Shown: positions 26,507 through 37,200 of the stretch, piece by piece | Layout: the number at the start of each line of letters is the position of its first letter | How positions within the stretch are numbered: position 1 is the first letter of the stretch | Origin: Prosthecobacter sp. | Lineage (GTDB): Bacteria > Verrucomicrobiota > Verrucomicrobiia > Verrucomicrobiales > Verrucomicrobiaceae | Assembly: GCA_019186985.1 (NCBI GenBank) | Contig: JABARQ010000016.1 | Coordinates: 124,001-188,000 of the forward strand | Direction: 5' to 3' | DNA length: 64,000 nt | The notes under the pieces: model-generated | What the model saw: the letters and a program-made list of their open reading frames with translations, nothing else | The model's database searches: none | What the model was told of the DNA's origin: nothing | Translations under genes and position numbers: made by a program

Positions 26507-27370
26507 ATGAAGACCCCCCACCTGCTGCTCTGCCTGCTTATCGTCCTGCCCCTGCATGCCGCGGTCGAGATTGATGTGGAGACGTTCGGCGAAAGCCTGG
26601 GCGGCTGGAAGGCGCGCAAGGGCAAGGCTGCGGAGTATGAGATCTCCGAGGCCACCTACCGCACCTACCAGCCCGAGTCCTCGCCCTCGCCGGACGGCGG
26701 CATCTTTGTGTCGATACGCATCGACCATGTGCGCGGCTTCATGGCGAGCGACGACCATGCCAGCCTGGAGCTGAGCTTTGCCTCCGACGGCACCCTGGTG
26801 ACCGCGCAAAGCAGCCTCGCGCTGCAGGGCCGGACGATCAGCAGCGAGCTGATCAAGGGCGGCGCCTCGGCCTCGACCTCCGTCGCGGCGCCCTATGTGG
26901 ACCGGGCGGTGAAGATCGGCACCGACCTCGTCGCGGACCTGTCGTCCAAGCTGCTGCGGGAGAAGATCGTCGAGCCTGGCCGGGTGTCGTTTCCGGCCGC
27001 GATCCGGCATAACTACAACCTGATCTTCCAGGCCGTGCGGGCAAAGCCGGACATGGGGAGGACGACGGACGCCAAGTCGCCCGAGGCGCTGCCGGAGAAG
27101 AAGCCTGAAGCAGCTCCCGCCAAGCCGGAGGGCACGGGTGAAAGCAAGCCTGCCGAGCCCGCCAAGGAGGAGCCGAAGCCGGCGTCGAGCACGATGATCG
27201 ACGCCAGGACCGGCAAGACCGTGCCGCTGCCTGAGGTGCGTCCCTACAACGGCGGCACGGCGCCCGCCACGCCGCTGCCTGACAAAAAGTCTGACCAGAA
27301 GGTGCTGATCCAGACGGGTGGAGAGGCCCTGAAGCTGGCCCGGGAGGTGATCAAGGAAGGCCTGAAATAA
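26507..27370 (+). CDS. Secreted hypothetical protein
   Basis: This 287-residue protein has a short signal peptide (MKTPHLLLCLLIVLPLHAAV), then a globular part of about 160 residues. That part includes FGESLGGWKARKGKAAEYEI and SFASDGTLVTAQSSLAL. The second half (about residues 185-240) is rich in Pro, Lys, Glu and Ala, suggesting a flexible spacer, and the end (LIQTGGEALKLAREVIKEGL) may form a helix. I do not recognise the family. An upstream in-frame ATG at 26477 lacks a signal peptide just after it, so 26507 is preferred. It is convergent with the second DUF1501 gene. Confidence 0.7.
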   Translation: MKTPHLLLCLLIVLPLHAAVEIDVETFGESLGGWKARKGKAAEYEISEATYRTYQPESSPSPDGGIFVSIRIDHVRGFMASDDHASLELSFASDGTLVTAQSSLALQGRTISSELIKGGASASTSVAAPYVDRAVKIGTDLVADLSSKLLREKIVEPGRVSFPAAIRHNYNLIFQAVRAKPDMGRTTDAKSPEALPEKKPEAAPAKPEGTGESKPAEPAKEEPKPASSTMIDARTGKTVPLPEVRPYNGGTAPATPLPDKKSDQKVLIQTGGEALKLAREVIKEGLK

Positions 27371-27388
27371 GCACTTCCTGCAGCAGCC

Positions 27389-28786
27389 TCAGGCGAGAAT
27401 GCCGCGGGCAACCTGACCGCTGACATTGGTCAGGCGGAAGTCGCGGCCGCCGTGGTTGAAGGTGAGGCGCGTGTGGTCAAGGCCGAGCAGGTGCAGCATC
27501 GTGGCGTGCCAGTCATGGATGTGCATGGGAGCCTGGACCGCCTTGTAACCGACCTCGTCGGTGGCTCCATGCGTGATGCCGCCCTTCACGCCGCCGCCGG
27601 CCATCCAGATGCTGTAACCCTTGTGGTTATGGTCGCGGCCGTCGCCGCCCTGGGCATAGGGCGTTCGGCCGAACTCGCCGGCCCAGACCACCAGGGTGTC
27701 CTTGAGCATGCCGCGCGCCTTCAGGTCGGTGAGCAGCGCGGCGATGGGCTGGTCGGTGGCGCCGCAGCAGGTGGAGAGCTGCTCACGCAGGCGGTTGTGA
27801 TGATCCCACTGGACGGGGGAGGCGATCTCGATGAAGCGCACGCCGGCCTCGGCCAGCCGCCTTGCCAGCAGGCACTGGCGGGCAAACTGGTCCTTGCCAT
27901 GACCGATGCCGTAGAGCTTCAGGACATGCGCGGGCTCGCCACGCAGGTCGAGCACCTCCGGCACCTCGGCCTGCATCCGGAACGCGAGCTCGAAGGACTC
28001 GATCATGCCCTCGATTTCAGCGTCGTGTCCGTTCCGCGCCATCTTGCGTTCATTGAGGCCGCGGATGAGGTCGATCTGGGCGCGCTGGAAATCACGAGGC
28101 AACGCCGGATTTTCGATGTTCTTCATCGGCGGGCCCGGAGCAACGTCCTTTTTCAGCAGGGCCGCATAGAGGTCGGGGAGCTGCGAGCCGCCGATCCTGG
28201 TGCCCTGGCAGACGGCGGGCAGGAAGGAGCTGCCGTAGTTCTGGGCGCCGCCGTTGTCCGCAGGCGGGTTGAGCGTGATGAAGCCGGGAAGGTTTTCATT
28301 GGCCGTGCCGAGGCCGTAGAGCGTCCAGGCGCCGACGGATGGCCTGACAAACTGGAAGCTTCCCGTGTGCATCTGGACAAAGGCCTGCGCATGGTTGGGC
28401 AGGTCGGTGTGCATCGAATTGATGATGCACAGGTCATCCGCATGACGGGCAAGATGTGGCAGCAGCGGGCTCATCCACTGGCCGGACTGGCCGGCACGAA
28501 TAAAGGGCTGCACCGGCCCGAGGAATTTCGCACCGTTGGAATCTCGCCCCAGGCCCGCGGCACGTCCGCTTCTCGCGGCCAGCTCCGGCTTGTGATCAAA
28601 CAGGTCCACATGCGAGGGGCCGCCGCGCATGGTCAGGAAGATCACGCGCCTGGCCCTGGCTGGAAAATGCGGCTGCCGGGGGGAAAGCCCTCCTGCGCCG
28701 CCAGCCTGGGCCAGCGCTGAAAAGGCCAGCCAGCCGATGCCGGATGACATCGCCGTGAGCATCTGCCGGCGCGGGAAGGAATGCAT
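27389..28786 (-). CDS. Second DUF1501 family exported protein
   Basis: This 465-residue protein is a paralogue of the DUF1501 gene at 10-11.4 kb. It shares RVIFLTMRGGPSHVDLFDHK at the start of the domain, VVWAGEFGRTPYAQGGDG and GRDHNHKGYSIWMAGGGVKG near the C-terminus, and the closing segment LTFNHGGRDFRLTNVSG. The N-terminus (MHSFPRRQMLTAMSSGIG) is a Tat-like signal with PRR. Unlike the other copy it has no cytochrome/DUF1553 partner next to it; the neighbours are a secreted hypothetical gene and mtnA. Function outside the cytoplasm, with an alkaline-phosphatase-like fold; the substrate is unknown. Confidence 0.88.
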   Translation of the reverse strand: MHSFPRRQMLTAMSSGIGWLAFSALAQAGGAGGLSPRQPHFPARARRVIFLTMRGGPSHVDLFDHKPELAARSGRAAGLGRDSNGAKFLGPVQPFIRAGQSGQWMSPLLPHLARHADDLCIINSMHTDLPNHAQAFVQMHTGSFQFVRPSVGAWTLYGLGTANENLPGFITLNPPADNGGAQNYGSSFLPAVCQGTRIGGSQLPDLYAALLKKDVAPGPPMKNIENPALPRDFQRAQIDLIRGLNERKMARNGHDAEIEGMIESFELAFRMQAEVPEVLDLRGEPAHVLKLYGIGHGKDQFARQCLLARRLAEAGVRFIEIASPVQWDHHNRLREQLSTCCGATDQPIAALLTDLKARGMLKDTLVVWAGEFGRTPYAQGGDGRDHNHKGYSIWMAGGGVKGGITHGATDEVGYKAVQAPMHIHDWHATMLHLLGLDHTRLTFNHGGRDFRLTNVSGQVARGILA

Positions 28787-28825
28787 GGGGACGGTGCTGA
28801 AACGATCCGTCGGACAAATTCTTTG

Positions 28826-29893
28826 TTATTCCGGCCCGGGAAGGCCGGGTGCTGTGATCCCCCGCTCCGTGATCAGGCCGGTGACGAGCCGGGCGGGGGT
28901 GACGTCAAAGCCGTAGTTTGCCGCAGGTGAGCCTTCCGGGACAATCCTCACGGTCTGCACGGAGCCGTCGGCGGCGACGCCTTCGAGGTGGGTCACCTCG
29001 TCCTCGCCGCGCTGCTCGATGGGGATCTCGCGCAGGCCGTCGGTCAGCGTGTCGTCGAAGGTGGAGGAGGGCAGCGCGACATAAAACGGGATGCCGTTGT
29101 CACGCGCGGCGAGGGCCTTCAGATAGGTGCCGATCTTGTTGGCGACATCGCCGCCGCGCGTCACACGGTCGGCGCCGGTGATGACGAGGTCGACGAGGCC
29201 GTGCTGCATGAGGTGGCCGCCGGTGTTGTCAGGGATCACGGTGTGGGGGACGCCCTGCTGGCCAAGCTCCCAGGCGGTGAGCCGGGCGCCCTGGCTGCGC
29301 GGCCGGGTTTCATCGACCCAGACATGGACGGGAATGCCTGCGGCGTGGGCGGCATAGACCGGAGAAGTGGCGGAGCCGTGGTCGACAAAGGCCAGCCAGC
29401 CGGCGTTGCAGTGGGTGAGGACGTTCACCACCCTGCCAGGCTTTTGGTTCGCGATGCCGCGGATGACCTCCAGTCCGTGCCTGCCGATGGCCGCGCACAT
29501 GGCGGCATCCTCATCGGCAACCCGGCGCGCCTCGGCCAGCGTGACGGCGACCCGTTTTTCAAAGCCGGCGGCCGCCACGGCGGCGAGTTGACGGTTCACG
29601 GCCCAGGCCAGGTTGACGGCGGTGGGGCGTGTGGCGGTGAGCTCAAGGGCGAGCCTTTGCAGCTCGGCGGGCGAGGCGGCCTCACGCGCCGCCAGGGCCA
29701 TGCCGTGGGCGGCGGTGGCGCCGATCAGGCCCGCCCCGCGCACGGCCATGTCACGGATGGCATGGGCGACGTCGGCGACGCTGCGAAGGTCGAGCAGCTC
29801 AAAGCTCCAGGGCAGGCGGCGCTGGTCGATGATGCGCACGGTGGCGTCATCGGTCATCCAGAGGGTTCGGTAGGGCTGGCCGTGGACTAGCAT
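28826..29893 (-). CDS. mtnA: S-methyl-5-thioribose-1-phosphate isomerase
   Basis: MtnA converts methylthioribose 1-phosphate to methylthioribulose 1-phosphate in the methionine salvage pathway, in the cytoplasm. The 355-residue protein carries the family segments RDMAVRGAGLIGATAAHGMA, the catalytic Cys in NVLTHCNAGWLA, and the catalytic Asp in VITGADRVTRGGDVANKIGT. FYVALPSSTFDDTL is also typical of the eIF2B-like fold. The ATG at 29893 is chosen because the family N-terminus (RTLWM, then LPWSFELLDL) follows; the frame extends to 29986 without conserved sequence. It is divergent from the nagA-like gene. Other salvage genes are not adjacent, though an aminotransferase of a methionine-using group lies at 52-53 kb. 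Confidence 0.94.
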   Translation of the reverse strand: MLVHGQPYRTLWMTDDATVRIIDQRRLPWSFELLDLRSVADVAHAIRDMAVRGAGLIGATAAHGMALAAREAASPAELQRLALELTATRPTAVNLAWAVNRQLAAVAAAGFEKRVAVTLAEARRVADEDAAMCAAIGRHGLEVIRGIANQKPGRVVNVLTHCNAGWLAFVDHGSATSPVYAAHAAGIPVHVWVDETRPRSQGARLTAWELGQQGVPHTVIPDNTGGHLMQHGLVDLVITGADRVTRGGDVANKIGTYLKALAARDNGIPFYVALPSSTFDDTLTDGLREIPIEQRGEDEVTHLEGVAADGSVQTVRIVPEGSPAANYGFDVTPARLVTGLITERGITAPGLPGPE

Positions 29894-30018
29894 GGGGTTA
29901 TGTCGGCGGGAATGGGAAGATTGAAATTCAAAACCCGCAGCCCGAAGAATGAAGGCTGAACCCTGGAGATGGAGGGGTGGCGGCAAACTGGCCGGGCCGG
30001 TTGACGTTCCTAAACGCC

Positions 30019-31203
30019 ATGAGTTCCCTTTGTTTCATCAATGGTACGGCCGTGCTTCCGGGCGGGCTGGTGGAGGATGCCGTCGTCGAGTGTGCCGGGG
30101 GCCGGATCGTGAGGGTGGGCAGGGCCGGGCGCAGGGTGCCGAAGGCGGCGCAGGTGGTGGATGCACAGGGCGGCTACATCTCACCGGGATTCATTGACAT
30201 CCATGTGCATGGCGGCGCCGGGGCCGACTTCATGGACGGCACGGCGGAGGCGGTGCGCAGGGTCTGCGCCGCCCATGCCCGGCATGGCACCACGACCATC
30301 TTTCCAACCACGACCACGGGTCGGCCTGCGCAGATCCTGGCCATGCTGGAGAGCTGCGCCCAGGTCATGAAGGAGAAGGGGCGCGCAGGATCCCGGATCG
30401 CTGGCGTGCATCTTTACGGCCCGTTTTTTGCCGAGGACAAGGTCGGCTGCCATTCCGCGGAGGGGCGGCGTTCGCCCAGCTTTGCGGAATATGAGGGCTA
30501 CTTCGCCACGGGCGTGGTGAAGGTGGCGACCTGTGCGGCTGAGCTGCCCGGGGCGCAGGCGTTTTACCGTGCCGCACGGAAGCGCCGCTGCCTGGTGACC
30601 TGCGGGCATTCAAACGCGAGCTGGGGCGAGATGGCGGCGGCCTTCAAGGCGGGCATGCGGCATGTGGACCACTTCTGGTGCGCGATGAGCTCGGTGGCCT
30701 CGGTGCGGCAGCGGCTGGGCGTGCCGATGCAGGGCAGCATGGCGGAGTTTGTGCTGGCGCAGCCGGAGATGAGCACGGAGGTGATCGCCGACGGCTGCCA
30801 CCTGTCGCCGGAGCTGCTGGAGTTTGCCTGGCGGATGAAGGGAGCGTCACGCCTGCTGCTGGTGACGGACGCCAACCGCGCCCTGGACATGCCGGCGGGA
30901 AGGTATCGTTTTGGCAGCGGGGAGGACGGCTCCTGGTTCACCAGTGACGGCAAAGTTGGCTGGGCGCCGAACGGCAGCCTGGCCAGTTCGATCATGGGCA
31001 TGGACCACATGGTCCGGCAGATGATGAAGCGCACGCGCGCGCCGCTGTGGGACGTCATCCGCATGGCGAGCCTGACACCGGCGGAGCGGACCGGCATCGC
31101 CCGCAGGACGGGCAGCCTGGAGGCAGGGAAACTGGCGGACGTGCTGGTGCTGGACCGGCGGCTGCGGGTGAGGCGGGTGTTTGCCGGCGGGCGGCCTGTT
31201 TGA
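30019..31203 (+). CDS. nagA: N-acetylglucosamine-6-phosphate deacetylase-like amidohydrolase
   Basis: This 394-residue amidohydrolase resembles NagA, which removes acetate from N-acetylglucosamine 6-phosphate during amino-sugar catabolism. It has the HxH motif (FIDIHVHGGAGADFMDG), the loop with GTTTIFPTTTT, the metal- or substrate-binding His in VTCGHSNASWGEM and in HVDHFWCAMS, and the catalytic Asp in LLLVTDANRAL. The usual HLEGP motif, whose Glu binds metal, reads HLYGP here (Tyr133). The start at 30019 is chosen because the beta-sandwich N-terminus begins there (SLCFINGTAV); a GTG at 29977 lies upstream. The gene is divergent from mtnA and convergent with the giant adhesin gene. Substrate specificity may differ from classical NagA. 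Confidence 0.82.
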   Translation: MSSLCFINGTAVLPGGLVEDAVVECAGGRIVRVGRAGRRVPKAAQVVDAQGGYISPGFIDIHVHGGAGADFMDGTAEAVRRVCAAHARHGTTTIFPTTTTGRPAQILAMLESCAQVMKEKGRAGSRIAGVHLYGPFFAEDKVGCHSAEGRRSPSFAEYEGYFATGVVKVATCAAELPGAQAFYRAARKRRCLVTCGHSNASWGEMAAAFKAGMRHVDHFWCAMSSVASVRQRLGVPMQGSMAEFVLAQPEMSTEVIADGCHLSPELLEFAWRMKGASRLLLVTDANRALDMPAGRYRFGSGEDGSWFTSDGKVGWAPNGSLASSIMGMDHMVRQMMKRTRAPLWDVIRMASLTPAERTGIARRTGSLEAGKLADVLVLDRRLRVRRVFAGGRPV

Positions 31204-31244
31204 AAAGCGAGGGCTGTCAAGACAGGCCGGGCCGCCGGAGAGGA

Positions 31245-34200
31245 TCACGGGACATGACTTAGAATCACGGCCTGGGAGGCATCGGCAAAGGTGACCCGGA
31301 TGGCGAGCGTGCGCTGGCTGTTGAAGCTGCGGGTCGTGCCCAGGCTGCCGACGACGCTGCTGAGCACCGTGAACGACTGAACCCTCTTGCCGCCGATGAC
31401 CTGTCCTTCACGCAGGATCATCTGCAGCACGCCCGAGCTGTCGAGCGCCCACACGCCGGTGTCATTGGCTGCGGTGACGACGCCTGGCTTGGCCTGAAGG
31501 GTGGCGGTGAAGACCGGGCCCATGCCGTCGGGGAGCGCAAAGGAGGTGAAGGTGTTGAACGTGCCGCCGGAGATGCCAGGCGCTGCTCCGGTCTTGTAGG
31601 CGACCAGCCGGTTTGTGCCTTCAGCGTCACGATAACCGATGGCCGGAAGCGTGGCGGTGGTCTTCACGCTGCCTGACCAGGCCAGGGCGCCCACGTTGTT
31701 CAGGACGGGATCATTCAAGGCCGTCCAGGTGCCGCTCGGAGTGCCCTGAAGCGGCGTTCCCTTGCGAACGGCCATCTCCCAGCCATCCACGCCATGAAGG
31801 ACAATGCCGGCGTTGTTCTGGCTGGTGACGCTGCCGGCCTTGATCGCAAAGGTCTGCAGGAAGGCCACCTGGCCCAGGTTGTTTTCAGCGGGCACCCCGA
31901 TGCTCAGGGGCTTCATGCCCGGGAACAGCTCGAGTCCGTTCTGAGCCACGGGGGCCAGCACGCCTTCCGCGCTGGTCATGAGGGTGAGCTGGGTGCCGTC
32001 CGTGCAGGCGACTCGTGCGGCATAGATGCCCTGGCCGGGGTGGCTTCTTCCCTGGCCGGGACTGCCGGTGACGGTGGCCAGCATGTCGATGCGGCTGATG
32101 GTCTTGGTCCTGCCAAGGGTGCAGGAGACCTGCTCGCCCTTGCGGACCAGAAGATAAGCTCCATCGGAGTCGTTCCAGGCCCAGGCGCCCTGGTTGTTGG
32201 CTGCATTCACAGAGCCGCTGAGGGTGGCAGTGAAGACGATTTCGTCCTCCGCCAGGTTGATGGAGGTGAAGTCCTTGAAGTAGCCACCATCGACCTCAGG
32301 CGCGGCACCTCCCTTGACGGCCACCAGCCGGAGTTCACCCCCGACGTTGGTCCAGAGGCCGGTCGCGCCCGTCGACACCTTCGCAAGGAAGGCGATGGAG
32401 GGCGTGGATTCAGCCCCCTGGTTGATGCATGGGTCGAAGAATGAAGTGAACCTGGCGCCTTCCAGTCCTGGGGCGGGAGTTCCCGAGGCGACGACGAGCT
32501 GGGGGGTCGTGCCGACGAAAACACCGGTCATCTGGGCGCTTCCACGGGCAAAGGTTGCCGTGAAGGCGACGGTGCCGGAGTCGTGGACGGCGGGCACTCC
32601 GAACTTCGTGAACACATAACCCGAAGGGGCGCCGTAGAGGCTTGCGTCAGCACCGCTGGCCGCAAGGCTGGAGATGCCCACCTCGCCGGTTTCGGTGGAG
32701 GCGCCGCTGGCGGTGAGGTCAAAGCATTGCACGCGGACGTTGTTGGAGGCATCAGAGGCGGTCAGGGTGATCCTGTTGACGCCGGCGTTGACGATGGTTC
32801 CCGGGGGCGGCTGCTGGGTGACCTTGGTGACGCCGACGTTGTCGGTGATGACCGCAGTCGTGGTGTAATCAGGCAGGGCCTGGGCGCTGCTCAAGGCGGT
32901 GAAGCCACCTTCTGGCACCGCAATGGTGGGGGCGGTCTTGTCGAGCACCACCAGGTCAAAGCCCAGAGGAGCGGTCTGGCCGTCGGTGGTGGTGAGAAGC
33001 AGGCTCACATAATGACCACCGACGTCAAGGAGCGTGCCAGGGGCCGGGGTCTGGGTCACCACGCCCGTGACGCCTGCATTGCGGGTGGTCTGGGACCGGT
33101 AGTCCGGAATGGGCGCCTTGCCTGATTCATCCGTGCTGAGGGTGATCGGGGTGAAGTTGCCGGCGAAGCCAAAGGCCCCCGGGTTGCCAACCAGATGGGT
33201 CAGCATGACCGAACCTGCGGATGACGAGCGCTTCCGGATGCTGAACTCGATGCCGCTGACGGCGATGCCGGCGAGGTTGACACGGATCCAGCGGCCGCTC
33301 TGGGTCTTGCCGATCAGGGGAGCGGTGTTTTCCACGGCCGAGTTGCCGTTGCTGTAGAGCGGCGTGTGGCTGTAGGTGAACACCGGACTGGTCCAGAGCA
33401 GCGGCACCTTGGTGCCGTCCGCCGTCCAGTAGCTGAAGTTGGACAGCTCCTCGTAGCTCTCGGCATCCTCGATGCTGAAGCTGATGGACGTCACATGCTT
33501 TGGATCATCGGTGCCAGGACGATAGAAGCGCATGGACACCGTCGAACGGGAGGAGCTGTTGTAGCCGTTCAGGTACCAGCAGACTTCACCGCCCATCATG
33601 GCCAGGCCGTTGCCGGAGAGTCCGTTGGTGCTGATGCGGACGTCAAATCGGCCGCCGTTCGTGCCCGGGTAGTTGACGGGGCTGGACGTCGTGTTGGGGA
33701 TGATGGTGGTGTCAAGCAGGCTGTCGGCCGGATCGGCTCCAGCAACAGCCCATTTGAGCATCACAGGACGGTCGTCATCCAGGATCTGGTCGGGATCAGG
33801 CGTGTCGGTCGTGTTCTCCGGCAGGAAGTAGTCGCCGGTCTCGTCATCGTGGATGGTTCCCACGCCGCCGCTGCTGGGCGCGCCGCCGGTGTTGCTCACC
33901 ACCATGACAAAGGTTTCGCCATTGTCATAAGGCGTGTCCTGCTCCGGAGACAGGGCGACACGCAGGAGCATGGTGGTGTCGGCGAAGGTCACCAGGCCGG
34001 TGGTGTAGTTCGTCCAGGTGCCGCCATCGAGATACTGGATCGTGGACAGGCCGGTGGTGGTCGTGTTGGTGACGCTCAGGCTGACCTTCTGGCCGGTGAC
34101 GGCGGTGGCGGTGAAGACGGCGTAGGGCGAGCCTTCGTTGACCGAGAGGCTGGTGACGCTGACCGGGCGGTCGTCATCGAGCACCAGGCCGGAGTCAGGC

Positions 34201-37200
34201 GTGCTGGTCAGGTTGGCAGCCAGGAACCAGTCGCCGGTGGCGTCGTCATGCAGGGTGCCGCTGCCGCCGGTGCTGGGGGTGCCGCCGGTGTTGGTGGCGA
34301 CGAGCTTGAAGGTCTCGCCATCATCAACGGCCTGCTCCTGCTCGGGGCTCAGAGCGACGCGGACCAGCAGGGTGGTGTCAGGCAGCGTCACCAGGCCGCC
34401 GGTGTAGTCGGTCCACACTCCGGCCAGGAGATACTGGATGGTGACCAGGCCCGTGGTGCTTTCATTGACGATGCTGAGGGCCGCCTTCTGGCCCAGTGCT
34501 CCCGTGACGGTGAACACGGCGTAGGGAGAGCCTTCGTTGACCACGACATCGGTCACGGTCATGAGGCGGTCGTCATCCTGGATGGCGGCGCCATTGACTG
34601 TGCCGTCATTGTCATGAATGACGCCCGTGCCGTCATCAAGGATGGAGCTGTCGGCGGTGGCGGACCTGCCGCCGCTCACCGCTGCGGTGAAGGTGAAGGT
34701 CTCCTCGTCTTCAAAGTCCGTGTCGGATTCGGTGGTGATGTTCACGCGGACGAGGACGGCGCCGGCGCTGCCGGAGGAGCCGGGCAGGGTCGGGCGGTCA
34801 CCCGTGACGCCGTTCCAGGTGTAGGGGATCCAGGAGCCGGCGCCGATCTTATACTCCATCGTGAAGCCGGCGATGGTGGCGTCCTGGTCAAGAGGATCGA
34901 CGGTGCTGGCCAGGGTCAGGGTCACGGCCTCGCCCGCCGTTCCTTCGACGGTGTAGAAGGCGTAGGTGGAGCCTTCGTTGACCGGCGTGGAGGTGGTGAC
35001 GGTCACGTCGATGACGCGGACGGTGCTGACGGCGGTGTTGCTGTCGGCCACGCCGTCATTAGCCACGACCTGGATGAGCCTGTCGCCAAGCGTGGGTGCC
35101 GGGCTGCTGTTGCCATACTGGACCAGCTTCAGGGCGGTGGCAAAGTCATCCGGAGAGGCCGGACCGGTCAGGGTGAGCGTCCTCGTGGCCGGATTGTAGG
35201 CGCCGGCGGTGATGCCTCCGGGAAGGACGCCGGAGATGCTGAGGCCTTCCGCGACTCCGTCGGGGGCGCTGGTGATCAGCATGGTCAGGGTCTGCAGTTC
35301 CGGATGATCGACATCCGTCAGGCTGGCGTCCGCATCGGCGATGGCGACTTCCGATCCGCCGGTGATGAAGACGGTGCGGTAGTCGGCAAGCACGGCGCCG
35401 GAGGAGTTGTCACCGTCGAGATCGAGGACGGGGACGTCATTTTCATCGGTGAGGTTCAGCGTGCCGCTGAGGGAGGCGGTGAGCGCGGTGGTGCTGGAGC
35501 TGGCGTCCTTGGTGTTGGCGCCGTCGTTGAAGACGACTTCAAAGGCGCGCGTGGGCTCCGCCCCCTTCACCGTGGGGTCATCGCCGGTGTTGCTGAAGCG
35601 CAGCGCGGCGAGAAGGGCCTGCACGGCGGAGGGCGTGGCGGCGTTGGAGGTGAAGGTGATGACGAGGTCGCTGCCGCTGCCTCCGGTGAAGGTGGCGAAG
35701 GCGCTGCCGCCATAGCTGATCGTGGCGCCGCTGACGCCGATCTGCCCGGCTCCGGAGCCCACGTTCGCCACGGTGAACAGGTCACCCGGATGATAGGCGG
35801 CCAGGGAGACGGCGAGACCGCCGACGGAGCTGCCGCTGTTGTAGAAGTTGGCGGGGGAGTCGGAGTCGGTCACGCTGATGGTGCCGCTGATGAAGGCCGC
35901 TGCGGGATCATCCTCCACATAGGTGGCCCCCAGCACGCTGGCGGCCAGCACGGGCTCATCATTTTCAAGACGGATGGTGACGCCGATCGTGGACGGCAGG
36001 GCGGGATTGGCGCCGCCATCATTGAGGGTGTAGGTCAGGGTGCGGACAAGTGTCGGATTGTCGGAGGTGTTGGCGAAGGTGAGGTTTTCAAGAACCCGTT
36101 CCGCGATGGTGCGGTCGGCGTCGGCGTTGAAGGTGACGATGAAACTGGCGCCGCTGCCGCCGGAGGCGGTGCCGATGACGGTCCAGCCGGCGCCATCATG
36201 ATGCTCGACGTTGGCGCCATTGAGCTGGATGCTGCCGAGGACCGCTGCCGAGGAGGAAGGCAGGGAGACGACATCCTGGCCGCTGACCAGGCCGGAGACC
36301 GTCAGCGTGCCGCCGTCATAGGTCGGGCTGTCGATGTCGGTGACCGTGATGTCGGCGTCGATGATCGCGGCGGCGGCGTTGATGGCGTTCTCCATGAACA
36401 CGGCGCTGGTCAGGCCGGCGATGACGGGCTGGTCATTGTTAGGCGTGACCTGGACCGTGAAGGCGGAGGGCGTGCCGTCCTGGCCGTCCACACCATCGTC
36501 GGCCAGCCCTGCGTCGGTCAGGGTGACGGTGAAGACGCGTGCGCCTGCGGTGGGGTTGTCAGTGCTGTTGTTGTAGGTGATGCCCTGGAGCAGCGCCTGG
36601 AAGGCGGCGAGCGACGCCGTGGCGCTGCCATCCGGCGCAATGGTGAAGACACCGGTGGCGGCGTTGTAGCTGACCAGGAAGCTGCCGACATCAACGGCGA
36701 CGCCGGAGGTGCCGAGGAGGAAGTCGGTGCCGGAGATGCGCAGCACTTCGGAATCGCCGTCGAGCAGGCCGGCGGCGGCGATGCTGAGGCTGGCGACCTG
36801 GGCGTTGTCAGGATCGGTGACGGTGGTGGAGGGAGCGACGCTGACGGCGAGGTGCGTGCTGTTGGCGGCCTCGGTCCAGGTCACGCTGCGGTCATTGCCC
36901 GCAGAACCGCCGTTGAGGTCGGCGATGATGCTGTCGTTGTCAGGCGTGATGGTGATGACGCCGCCGGAGACGAGGTTGGAGTTCAGGGCGGTGAGGCCGC
37001 CGGCGAGGGCGTTGTTGTTGCCGTCGTTGGCGATGACGCTGTAGGAGCGCGTGGCTGCGGAACCGTTCTGCGTCGGGTTGTCGGCGGTGCTGTGGTAACG
37101 GACGGCGTTCAGGATGGCGCCCGCATTGGCCTCGTCAGCGGTGGCGTTGAGGTTGATGACAAGCGCCCTGGCGAGGCCGTTGCTGGTGGCGTCAACGGTG

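Noticed and set aside
31204-31244. A terminator between the nagA-like gene and the giant adhesin gene
   Set aside because: A short imperfect hairpin (GGCTGTC/GACAGGCC) is present but no T-run follows on either strand.
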